64,000 bases of DNA from DATDFB01 sp035276475 (GTDB taxonomy: Bacteria > Acidobacteriota > Thermoanaerobaculia > Gp7-AA8). The position numbers and the translations under genes are program-made. Location: contig DATELQ010000110.1 of NCBI GenBank assembly GCA_035276475.1, positions 110,238 to 174,237 of the forward strand. The letters are read 5' to 3'. Position 1 is the stretch's first letter. Each line of letters opens with the position of its first letter. Positions 9,347-17,217 of the stretch are shown piece after piece. The notes below the pieces were generated by a model. The model searched no databases, was not told the origin of the DNA, and was given only the letters and a program-made list of their open reading frames with translations.

Positions 9347-9829
9347 TCATGGCCGTCGCGCCGTCTCGAGCGAGCTCGGCGCGTCCGGGTTCGCTCCTTC
9401 GTTGACACCGATCCCGAGCTGATCGACCAATTCCCCGCCGAGCCATCCGGTGACGAGCGCGATGGCAACCGCGATTGCCGACAGGATGATCGCCATCGTC
9501 GCCGGCGTCGACGGATCGCCGCGCCGCAGCCACCAGCTCACGGCGAAGATCGCCACGACGATCACGTTCCCGATGCCGTGGTATGCGCCGAGGCGTTTGG
9601 CGCGCGTACCGGCGGGGATGCCGAGCCAGTCGATGAGGCCGAAGACCGCCGCGAGGAGCGCGCCGATCACGCCGGCGAAGATCATCCAATACGCCACGCG
9701 GGCGAGCTCGCCGCGATTCGTGATCAGGTAGGCGATGTCGAAGAATAACGACGTCGCCAGAAGCCCGAGGGGAAAGACGATCAGCATCTGGTGAATCGGA
9801 TGCCCTAGGAGTTTCGCTTTTGCTTCCAT
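9347..9829 (-). CDS. DUF2231 family membrane protein
   Basis: A 160-residue four-helix membrane protein. It begins LLGHPIHQMLIVFPLGL, the hallmark of DUF2231, and has DWLGIPAGTRAKRLGAYHGIGN between helices 2 and 3. The conserved HP(I/L)H and the later His may bind haem or metal, but function is unknown for the family. The ATG at 9829 lies within the last 25 bases of the upstream SDR gene, so the two are probably translationally linked. Confidence 0.88.
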   Translation of the reverse strand: MEAKAKLLGHPIHQMLIVFPLGLLATSLFFDIAYLITNRGELARVAYWMIFAGVIGALLAAVFGLIDWLGIPAGTRAKRLGAYHGIGNVIVVAIFAVSWWLRRGDPSTPATMAIILSAIAVAIALVTGWLGGELVDQLGIGVNEGANPDAPSSLETARRP

Positions 9830-10794
9830 AACAAAAAGGAAAAGGCAGCAAAAGCCGCACCCGCTGCGATCCAATTGCGCCGTTTGTTGAGCTCGAGCTG
9901 GATGGAAAGCGGGTGCGACCGGTCGTCGAACACGCCGTGCGCGCCGTGGTCGCCGGGCAGCGGCTCGTACAGATTGTTCGGCCGATTCGGATCCTCGGGC
10001 TCGTCGATCATCTGCGCGTCGTAGCCGTGCTTGCCGAGATACTCATCGCCAAAGCCGGGGAAGAAGTTGTTGCCGATGACCGCCATGGTCGTCGGCAATC
10101 CGACGTTGATCTCGCGCCGGCCGCTGTACGCCGCCCACGCAATTGCCTCCGCCGCGACCTCGGGTTGGAAGATCGGCGGCACGGGCTGCCCCTTGCGCGG
10201 CAGGCGGGACTTCACCCAGCGGAACTGTGGCGTGTTCAGCGCCGGCATGTTCACCATCACGACGCGGACGTGGCTGCCGTCGTGGGCGAGCTCGGAGCGC
10301 AGCGAGTCGTGGAAGCCTTGCACGGCGTGCTTGGCCGCGCAGTACGCCGACTGCAGGGGGATGCCGCGGTAGGCGAGCGCGGAACCAACCTGCACGATGG
10401 CGCCGCGGTCGCGCGGCTTCATCCGCCGCAGCGCGGCCATCGTGCCCCAGACGTAGCCGAGGTACGTGACCTCGGTGACGCGGCGGTAGTCGTCGGGCGT
10501 CATCTCGTCGATCGCTGAGAAGACCGAGAGCATGGCGTTGTTGATCCAGATGTCGATCGGACCGAACGTCCGCTCGACCTCGGCGGCAGCGTTCTCGACG
10601 GCATCGTGGTCGCTGACATCGAGCGGCAGCACGAGCGCCTCGCCGCCCGCGGTCTCGATCTCGCGTTTGGCGGCTTCGAGTCCGTCGCGGCCGCGCGCGA
10701 TGAGTCCCACTTTGGCGCCACGGCGGCCGAAGAGCTGTGCGGTGGCGCGGCCGACTCCCGCCGACGCGCCGGTGATCACGACTATTTTTTGCAT
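9805..10794 (-). CDS. Short-chain dehydrogenase/reductase with C-terminal membrane helix
   Basis: A 329-residue SDR. Visible are the cofactor-binding TGASAGVGRA (about residues 8-17), NNAML, the catalytic Ser in QVGSALAYRG and the YCAAK tetrad Tyr/Lys. After the Rossmann core a linker leads to a C-terminal hydrophobic helix (WIAAGAAFAAFSFLLW) ending in Lys/Arg, so the enzyme may be tail-anchored with its active site in the cytoplasm. Substrate is unknown. Its start codon lies four bases from a heptad inverted-repeat element, and there is no clear Shine-Dalgarno sequence. Confidence 0.9.
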   Translation of the reverse strand: MQKIVVITGASAGVGRATAQLFGRRGAKVGLIARGRDGLEAAKREIETAGGEALVLPLDVSDHDAVENAAAEVERTFGPIDIWINNAMLSVFSAIDEMTPDDYRRVTEVTYLGYVWGTMAALRRMKPRDRGAIVQVGSALAYRGIPLQSAYCAAKHAVQGFHDSLRSELAHDGSHVRVVMVNMPALNTPQFRWVKSRLPRKGQPVPPIFQPEVAAEAIAWAAYSGRREINVGLPTTMAVIGNNFFPGFGDEYLGKHGYDAQMIDEPEDPNRPNNLYEPLPGDHGAHGVFDDRSHPLSIQLELNKRRNWIAAGAAFAAFSFLLWKQKRNS

Positions 10795-10798
10795 ACGA

Positions 10799-10903
10799 TC
10801 AGGTCACGGGTCACAGGTCACGGGTGACAGGTGGGTTCTTGCCAGTGCACGTGATGCCGCGAGAACATCACCTATGACCCGTCACCTGTTCCCTGTCACC
10901 TGA
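10799..10903. repeat. Heptad-array inverted repeat, RGGTCAC family, copy 1
   Basis: The left arm is a near-perfect array of the 7-bp word (A/G)GGTCAC, from 10799 to about 10834. The right arm (about 10870-10903) is its inverted complement with a few mismatches, and about 35 bases separate them. The element fills almost the entire 118-bp gap between the divergent SDR gene and the membrane protein gene. A second copy is at 60711-60796; both share the segment GCGAGAAC next to the right arm. Confidence 0.85.
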
Positions 10904-10912
10904 GTCATTGCA

Positions 10913-11389
10913 ATGAATCTTCCATCGATCCTCGTCTGGGGCTTCGCGGCGACGATCGTCCTCACTGCGCTGACGATCGCGTCGCAGTCGCTCGGCCTCA
11001 CGCGCATCGACTTGCCGTTCATCATCGGCACGATGCTGACGGCGAACCGCGACCGCGCCAAAGTGCTCGGCGCGGCCATGCACGTCGTCAACGGTTGGCT
11101 CTTCGCCATCGTCTACGCGCTCTTTTTCGAGCAGCTGCGCATGGCTACGTGGTGGCTCGGCGCGCTCCTGGGAATCGTGCAGGGATTCTTCGTCGTCGTG
11201 GCCGTGCTGCCGATGCTGCCGGGCATGCACCCGCGCATGGTGTCGGACTTCCGCGGGCCCGAGCCGACGCGCCTGCTCGAGCCGCCGGGATTTCTCGCCG
11301 TGAACTACGGGCGCGCGACGCCGTGGGTGCTCATGCTCGTGCACGCAAGCTACGGGCTGATTCTCGGGACGTTCTATCGCCTTCGCTGA
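10913..11389 (+). CDS. Conserved membrane protein, four helices, unknown function
   Basis: A 158-residue hydrophobic protein with helices at about residues 6-24, 55-72, 79-99 and 138-155. A loop with PGMHPRMVSDFRGPEPTRLLEPPG lies between helices 3 and 4, resembling hypothetical membrane proteins of Acidobacteriota and other soil bacteria that I recall only as uncharacterised. It overlaps the 3' end of the convergent GH15 gene by 59 bases. Confidence 0.75.
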   Translation: MNLPSILVWGFAATIVLTALTIASQSLGLTRIDLPFIIGTMLTANRDRAKVLGAAMHVVNGWLFAIVYALFFEQLRMATWWLGALLGIVQGFFVVVAVLPMLPGMHPRMVSDFRGPEPTRLLEPPGFLAVNYGRATPWVLMLVHASYGLILGTFYRLR

Positions 11390-13139
11390 GGCAGAGCGCA
11401 GCGTTCATGAGGCCGATGTGCGTGAGCGCCTGCGGGAAATTGCCGAGGAGCTCGCCCGTGTCGGGATCAGCCTCCTCGGAGAGCAAACCAACGTCGTTCG
11501 CGCGGCGCAGCACCTTCGCGAACACCTCCTCCGCCTCGCCGCGGCGGCCGGCGAGCACGAGGGCCTCGACGAGCCACATGCTGCAGGCGAGGAAGGCGCC
11601 TTCGCCGGCGGGAAGGCCGTCTTCCTGGCTGCGCGTGTCATAGCGGTAGACGAGATCGCCGCGGCCGAGCTGGCGGCGGATCGCGTCGATCGTGCCGAGC
11701 ATGCGCGGATCGTCGGGCTTCACGATGCCGACGCGGACAGCGTAGAGGAGGCTGGCGTCGACGTCGCGCTCGCCCGCCACGGCGACGAAGCTGTTGATCT
11801 CTTGATTGAATCCTTCGGTCAGCACGTAGTCGCGAATCTGATCTTTGACGCCGCTGAACTCGGGGCCGATCAGCCGCTCCGCGCAGTCGAGCGCCGACCA
11901 GGCCATGATCTTCGAGTGGATGTGGTGGCGCCGCCCGCCGCGCTTTTCCCAGATGCCGTCGTCCGGCTCGCTCCAGCGTTTCGCAACCACCTGCGCAAGC
12001 CGATGGATGAGGCGCCGGCGGTCGCGGTCGAGCGCTTCGCCGCGCTGCACCGCCTCCTCCATCGCGCCGATCACCTCGCCGTAGACGTCGAGCTGGAACT
12101 GCTTGACGGCGAGGTTGCCGACGCGCACCGGGCGCGAGCCGCGGTAGCCGGCGAGGTGGTCGAGGTCGCGCTCGGGGAGCTTCGACTCGCCGAAGACGTC
12201 GTAGAGGATCTGCAGGCGCGGCTGGGTGATGCGCGTCGCGTAGAGGAGCCAGTCGAGGAACGCCGCGCCTTCGCGCTCGAAGCCGCAGTCGTAGAGCGCG
12301 CTCACGGTGAACGAGGCGTCGCGCAGCCAGCAGTAGCGGTAGTCCCAGTTGCGGACGCCGCCGATCTCCTCGGGCAGCGAGGTCGTGGCCGCGGCGACGA
12401 TGCCGCCGCTCGGCGCGTACGTAAGGAGCTTGAGCACGAGCGCGCTGCGCATGACCATGTCGCGGTACGGGCCTTTGTAGGCGAGCTGCGACGACCAGTT
12501 CCGCCAGAACTCGATGGAGCGCTCGACCGCGTCGTCGTCGAGCGGCGCGAAGACCGCGGGCGAGTGATCGTCGTACCCGAGGACGAATGTGCGGCGCTCG
12601 CCTGCGCGGAGTGTGAATTCGGCGATGCCGCGCTCGTCGAAGCGCGCGTCGCTGCGGAGGTTGAGCACGCGCGCGCCCCAGGCGCAGTGAACGCGATGAT
12701 CGCGCAGCTCCAGCCGCGGCGTGATGCGCGCGTAGTCCGGGCGCGGCACGAACTCGACGCGCAGCGGCACTTCGCCGCGCACGCACTCGACGCGCCGCAG
12801 GATCTGCCGGAACGGCGTCAGCCGCCGCGTCTTCTCCTCCTCGGTCATGACCGGCATGAGGTCGATGAGCGTTGCTTCGCCACCGTCACAGGTGAATGTC
12901 GTCTCCAGCACGTTCGTGTCGTCGATGTAACGCCGTTTCACGGTGAACGGCACCGGCGGCGCGATGGAGAAGTGGCCGCCCTTTTCGACGTCGAGGAGGC
13001 GCGCGAAGATCGACGGCGCGTCGAAGCGCGGCCAGGAGAGCCAGTCGATGGAGCCGCGGCGCGAGATCAGCGCGATCGATCGCGTGTCGCCGATGACGGC
13101 GTAGTCCGCAATCGCTTCCGCCTGTTGCGCAGCAGCCAT
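11331..13139 (-). CDS. Glycoside hydrolase family 15 protein (glucoamylase/trehalase-like)
   Basis: A 602-residue (alpha/alpha)6-barrel enzyme. The N-terminal super-beta domain starts IADYAVIGDTRSIALISRRGSIDWLSWPRFD, and the catalytic domain contains SLPEEIGGVRNWDYRYCWLRD, the conserved region with the candidate general acid, and a C-terminal EGAFLACSMWLVEAL carrying the candidate base. Bacterial relatives act on maltodextrins, trehalose or similar alpha-glucosides. No signal peptide, so probably cytoplasmic. The ATG at 13139 lies 73 bp inside the upstream oxidase gene; the frame continues further upstream without resembling the family. Confidence 0.92.
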   Translation of the reverse strand: MAAAQQAEAIADYAVIGDTRSIALISRRGSIDWLSWPRFDAPSIFARLLDVEKGGHFSIAPPVPFTVKRRYIDDTNVLETTFTCDGGEATLIDLMPVMTEEEKTRRLTPFRQILRRVECVRGEVPLRVEFVPRPDYARITPRLELRDHRVHCAWGARVLNLRSDARFDERGIAEFTLRAGERRTFVLGYDDHSPAVFAPLDDDAVERSIEFWRNWSSQLAYKGPYRDMVMRSALVLKLLTYAPSGGIVAAATTSLPEEIGGVRNWDYRYCWLRDASFTVSALYDCGFEREGAAFLDWLLYATRITQPRLQILYDVFGESKLPERDLDHLAGYRGSRPVRVGNLAVKQFQLDVYGEVIGAMEEAVQRGEALDRDRRRLIHRLAQVVAKRWSEPDDGIWEKRGGRRHHIHSKIMAWSALDCAERLIGPEFSGVKDQIRDYVLTEGFNQEINSFVAVAGERDVDASLLYAVRVGIVKPDDPRMLGTIDAIRRQLGRGDLVYRYDTRSQEDGLPAGEGAFLACSMWLVEALVLAGRRGEAEEVFAKVLRRANDVGLLSEEADPDTGELLGNFPQALTHIGLMNAALCLSEGDRTSRESARSLRARA

Positions 13140-16100
13140 AGTCCTCCCGCGAAAAGGGCCGCGCCGCCGGCAATGCCCGCGACGGTCCACAGCGTTTTCT
13201 TGAGGTCGGGCGGCGGCGTGTCGTCGATGGGCGCCGGTGCGAGGCCGCGCTCCTTGCGCAGGGCCATCTGCAATACCTGCGCGAGGTGCAGGGCGCGGCG
13301 CGGCGTCGACTGCGCGATCTGCTCGCGGCAACTGAAGCCGTCGGCGACGATGATCGTGTCGAGCGAGGCCTCGCGCACCTTCGGCAGGATCAGCCGCTCG
13401 CCGACGCGCATGGAGATCTCGTAGTGCTCGCGCTCGAAGCCGAACGCGCCGGCCATACCGCAGCAGCCGGCGTCCGGCGTCTCGAGGTCGAGGCCGATCT
13501 TCTTCAGCACTTCCTCTTCGGCGTTGATCTTCATGATGGCGCGGTGGTGACAGTGCGCCTGCATCAGCGCCTTCGCCTTCATCGACGGCAACGGCACGTT
13601 CTCGCGCACGAGGAACTCGCTCAGCGTCATCGTCGATTCTTTGAGCCGCTTCGCCGCCGGATGCGCGGGATAAAGCCCGGTTAGTTCATCGCGGAAGACC
13701 GACACGCAGCTCGGCTCGAGTCCGATGATCGGAATCCCCTCTTCGAGCTCCGGCTGCAGCGCGTCCATCGTCTCTTCGAGCAGCCGCTTCGCCGTTTTGA
13801 GGAATCCGAAGTCGTAGAGCGGGCGCCCGCAGCAGAGTGGCCGCCGCGGGATCGTAACGTGGTAGCCGGCGTTCTCCAGCACCTCGACCGCGGCCATGGC
13901 CGTCTCGGGGTGGAAGTGGTTGTTGAACGTGTCGGGCCAGAGCAAAACGCGTCGATGCGGCTCACCGCTCTGCGGCCGCTTGCGGAATCGATCCACGAAC
14001 GTTTCCCGCGCATACACCGGCATCCGCCGCTCCGGCGCGACGCCTGCGAGACGCTTCACGAACGGCAAGGCCATGATCGTGTTCGCCACTTGCGGCGCGG
14101 CCGCGGCGGCGCGCGACCACCAGTAGATCAGCCCCATCGAGTACGCCGTCACGGGCCGCAGCCGCCCCTCGTAGTAGTGCGAGAGGAACTCGGCCTTGAA
14201 CGTGGCCATGTCGACGTTGACCGGGCACTCGCCCTTGCAGCCTTTGCAGGCGAGGCAGAGGTCGAGCGCGTCCTTCACCGCCTCGTTGCGCCAGTCGTTG
14301 GGGATGACCTCGCCCTCGAACATCTCGAAGAGCAGCCGCGCCCGGCCGCGCGTCGAATGCTCTTCCTCGCGCGTGACCATATAGCTCGGGCACATCACTC
14401 CGTGGTCGAAGCGGCGGCACTCGCCCACTCCCACGCAGCGCATGACCGCGCGCTCCATCCGTCCCTGATCCTCGGGGAATTGAAAGTGCGTCTGCGGCGC
14501 CCACTGCTGGAAATCGGCGCCGAGGCGTAGGTTCTCGGTCGGGTGGTACGGCGTCACCACCTTGCCGGGGTTCATCTTCCACTCCGGGTCCCACAGCGCC
14601 TTGAACTCGCGGAACGCGCCGACGAGGCGCTCGCCGAACATCTTCGGCAGCAGCTCCGCGCGCGACTGCCCGTCGCCGTGCTCGCCGGAGAGCGAGCCGT
14701 TGTACTTGATGCAGAGGTCCGCGGCCTCGTCGATGTAGGCGCGGTACTTGGCGATGCCGGGCGCCGACTCGAGGTCGAAGTTGTTGCGCGTGTGCACGCA
14801 GGCCTGGCCGAAGTGGCCGTAGAGATCGCCGTTATAGCCGAACTTGTTCATGAGCGCGCGCAGCTCGCGGAGGTACTTCCCGAGGTGCTTCGGGTCGACG
14901 GCCGAATCCTCCCATCCCTCCCACGTCATCGGCCGGCCGGGGACAAACGCGGTCGCGCCGAGACCGGACTCGCGGATCTGCCAGATCTTTCGCGTGACGG
15001 CCGGGTCGGTGTAGAGCTTCGCGCTCGGCGCCGGTTTCTCCTTTTTCAGCGCGTCGATCATCCGCTGCGCCTTCCACTCCGCGTCCTGAATCGACTCGCC
15101 GCCGAACTCGACGAGGAGCCATCCTTTCCCTTCCGGCAGCAGCTCGAGGTTCTTGACGTGCAGGTGCTTCGCCTTCATGTCCTCGGCGAGCCGATCGTCG
15201 ACGCCCTCGAGGCCGATCGGCTCGAACTCGAGCAGGCGCGGCACGTGATCGGCGGCGATGTAGATGTCTTCGTAGCCAAGCACCGCGAGGACGCGCGACG
15301 GCGGCGAGTCGACGAGGCGGCACTTCGCCTCGAGGACGACGACGCACGTCGACTCGCTGCCGACGAGCGCCTTGGCCACGTGGAAGCCGTCGTCGGGGAG
15401 CAGCGAGTCGAGGTTGTAGCCGGAGACGCGGCGCGGGATTTTCGGATAGCGCCGGCGGATCTCGTCGCCGTACGTGTCGCGGATTTTCTTGAGGCCGGCG
15501 AAGATCTCCCCTTCGCGGCCGCCGCGGGCGATGATGCGCTCGATCTCGTCGTCGGACGTCGCGCTGACGGTCATCTGCGTGCCGTCGTAGAGGAGGACCT
15601 TCAGCGCCTCGATGTTGTCGACGGTCTTGCCGGCCATGAGCGCGTGCACGCCGCAAGAGTTGTTGCCGATCATGCCGCCGATCGTGCAGCGCGTATGCGT
15701 GGCCGGGTCGGGGCCGAAGGTGAGGCGGTGCTGCTCGGCGGCGGTGCGGAGGTCATCGAGGACGATGCCGGGCTGCACCCACGCGTATTTCTCGCTCGGG
15801 TTGAGCTCGACGATGTCGTGCATGTACTTCGAGAAGTCGAGGACGACGGCGACGTTGCAGCACTGCCCGGCCAGGCTCGTGCCGCCGCCGCGGGCGAGGA
15901 TCGGCGCGCCGTATTTGCGCGCCAAGGCGACGGCGGCGATGGCGTCGTTGGCGTCGCGCGGGAGGACGACGCCGATCGGCACCTGCCGGTAGTTCGAGGC
16001 GTCAGTGGCGTAGAGCGCGCGCGAGCCGTTGTCGAAGCGCACCTCGCCGCGCACCTCGCGCCGCAGCGCCGAGGCCAGTGCGGCCGCGTCGACGTTCACG

Positions 16101-16183
16101 CGCTGTACGCGGTCGCTGTAGTTGACGCGCGCGGCGGCGCCGGGCTTGTCGAAGCGGATGGGATCGAATCGGCGCGGTGTCAT
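13067..16183 (-). CDS. FAD-linked oxidase fused to Fe-S reductase (GlcD-GlcF / D-lactate dehydrogenase type)
   Basis: A 1038-residue fusion like E. coli YdiJ. An N-terminal PCMH FAD-binding domain (PILARGGGTSLAGQ near residue 97) and FAD-oxidase C domain are followed by an Fe-S part with CVGVGECRRFDHGVMCPSY and CLACKGCKGECP (4Fe-4S ligands), then two CCG domains (LCCGRPLYDFGF; AGCCGMAGAFGFE). Relatives oxidise 2-hydroxy acids such as D-lactate, glycolate or D-2-hydroxyglutarate and pass electrons to the respiratory chain. Unusually, the C-terminus adds a membrane helix (AGIAGGAALFAGGLWLL) and a basic tail, suggesting membrane anchoring. Its start overlaps the preceding gene's stop (ATGA). Confidence 0.92.
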   Translation of the reverse strand: MTPRRFDPIRFDKPGAAARVNYSDRVQRVNVDAAALASALRREVRGEVRFDNGSRALYATDASNYRQVPIGVVLPRDANDAIAAVALARKYGAPILARGGGTSLAGQCCNVAVVLDFSKYMHDIVELNPSEKYAWVQPGIVLDDLRTAAEQHRLTFGPDPATHTRCTIGGMIGNNSCGVHALMAGKTVDNIEALKVLLYDGTQMTVSATSDDEIERIIARGGREGEIFAGLKKIRDTYGDEIRRRYPKIPRRVSGYNLDSLLPDDGFHVAKALVGSESTCVVVLEAKCRLVDSPPSRVLAVLGYEDIYIAADHVPRLLEFEPIGLEGVDDRLAEDMKAKHLHVKNLELLPEGKGWLLVEFGGESIQDAEWKAQRMIDALKKEKPAPSAKLYTDPAVTRKIWQIRESGLGATAFVPGRPMTWEGWEDSAVDPKHLGKYLRELRALMNKFGYNGDLYGHFGQACVHTRNNFDLESAPGIAKYRAYIDEAADLCIKYNGSLSGEHGDGQSRAELLPKMFGERLVGAFREFKALWDPEWKMNPGKVVTPYHPTENLRLGADFQQWAPQTHFQFPEDQGRMERAVMRCVGVGECRRFDHGVMCPSYMVTREEEHSTRGRARLLFEMFEGEVIPNDWRNEAVKDALDLCLACKGCKGECPVNVDMATFKAEFLSHYYEGRLRPVTAYSMGLIYWWSRAAAAAPQVANTIMALPFVKRLAGVAPERRMPVYARETFVDRFRKRPQSGEPHRRVLLWPDTFNNHFHPETAMAAVEVLENAGYHVTIPRRPLCCGRPLYDFGFLKTAKRLLEETMDALQPELEEGIPIIGLEPSCVSVFRDELTGLYPAHPAAKRLKESTMTLSEFLVRENVPLPSMKAKALMQAHCHHRAIMKINAEEEVLKKIGLDLETPDAGCCGMAGAFGFEREHYEISMRVGERLILPKVREASLDTIIVADGFSCREQIAQSTPRRALHLAQVLQMALRKERGLAPAPIDDTPPPDLKKTLWTVAGIAGGAALFAGGLWLLRNRRKRLRTTPSSATRDRSR

Positions 16184-17217
16184 AGCGGCTGCAAATCTAT
16201 CGCTTTCAATTCAACGCCGATACCGGGCCGGCTCAGGTCGGGATGGATGGCGCCGTCGACGGGGGCGACGAAGCCGTCGAAGTAGCGCGACTCGATACGG
16301 ACGTGGTCGAAAAAGTACTCGATGTGCCGCAGCGGCAGGAGCGCGCAGGCGGCGTGGGCATGCAGCGACGGCGCGCAGTGCGCGGAGAGCGGCGTGCCGC
16401 GCGCCTCGCAGAGCGCGGACGTTTTGATGAAGCCGGTGATGCCGAGGCAGCGGGTGGCGTCGGCCTGCAGCACGTCGACGGAAGGGAGCATCTGTTCGAA
16501 GTAGAGGAGCTCGTAGCCGTACTCGCCGGCGGCGATTTCGATTTCCAATCGATCTCTCAAAAACTTCAATCCGTTGAGGTCGTCCGACGACACGGGCTCC
16601 TCGAACCACGTCACGTCCTGCGTCGCGAAGAACTTCCCCTGCGACAACGCGAGCTTCCGCGTGTACGCGCCGTTCGCATCGACAAACAACTCTGCATCGC
16701 CGATCGCTTCGCGTACAGCGCGAACGCGCTCCCGGTCGGCCCGGGCGTCGCGGCCGACTTTCATCTTCACGAGCGGCCATCCGACCAATTGCTTCTGTAA
16801 CTCGTCGATGGAGTACGACGTGAATCCGCCACTGAAGTAGATCGGCGCAGCATCGCGCACCTGTCCGAGGAGCGTGACGAGCGGAAGGCCGAGGAGCTTG
16901 CACTTGAGGTCCCACAGCGCGGCGTCGACCGCGGAGATCGCCATCGCCGCCACGCCGCGGCGTCCGAGGTTGCGGACGGCGCGGATCATCGCCGCCCACG
17001 AGGACTCGATCGACATCGGGTCGCGTTCGGCCAGCAGCGCGACGAAATGCGCTTTGATGAAGGACGCGGTAGCGACGTCGGCATATGAGTATCCGAAGCC
17101 GCGCTTCCCGCCGGCGCTCGCGTGCACGGCGACGAGCGTCGTGGAGTCCCATTCGAACGTGCCGTCGGACTCGGGCGACGCCGTCGGGATGGTGTAGGCG
17201 TTGACGTCTATCTTCAC
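16180..17217 (-). CDS. Enolase-superfamily enzyme, mandelate racemase/sugar-acid dehydratase type
   Basis: A 345-residue protein starting at GTG 17217, overlapping the upstream stop as GTGA. The capping domain is followed by the (beta/alpha)7-beta barrel with the KxK motif (LVKMKVG), Mg ligands in FVDANGAY, WFEEPV and AAGEYGYE, and a His in SAHCAPSLHAHA matching the general base of the mandelate racemase subgroup. Enzymes of this type dehydrate or epimerise sugar acids; the substrate cannot be read from sequence. Adjacency to a 2-hydroxy-acid oxidase and a TPP enzyme suggests a small sugar-acid catabolic unit. Confidence 0.9.
   Translation of the reverse strand: MKIDVNAYTIPTASPESDGTFEWDSTTLVAVHASAGGKRGFGYSYADVATASFIKAHFVALLAERDPMSIESSWAAMIRAVRNLGRRGVAAMAISAVDAALWDLKCKLLGLPLVTLLGQVRDAAPIYFSGGFTSYSIDELQKQLVGWPLVKMKVGRDARADRERVRAVREAIGDAELFVDANGAYTRKLALSQGKFFATQDVTWFEEPVSSDDLNGLKFLRDRLEIEIAAGEYGYELLYFEQMLPSVDVLQADATRCLGITGFIKTSALCEARGTPLSAHCAPSLHAHAACALLPLRHIEYFFDHVRIESRYFDGFVAPVDGAIHPDLSRPGIGVELKAIDLQPL

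Noticed and set aside
7261..9468. Longer start (9468) for the secreted repeat protein
   Set aside because: The extra 50 residues are Arg/Ser-rich, precede the signal peptide and match no expected secretory N-terminus; ATG 9318 is preferred.
9347..10794. SDR and DUF2231 genes as one fusion
   Set aside because: They overlap by 25 bases but in different frames, and each has its own start and complete family pattern.
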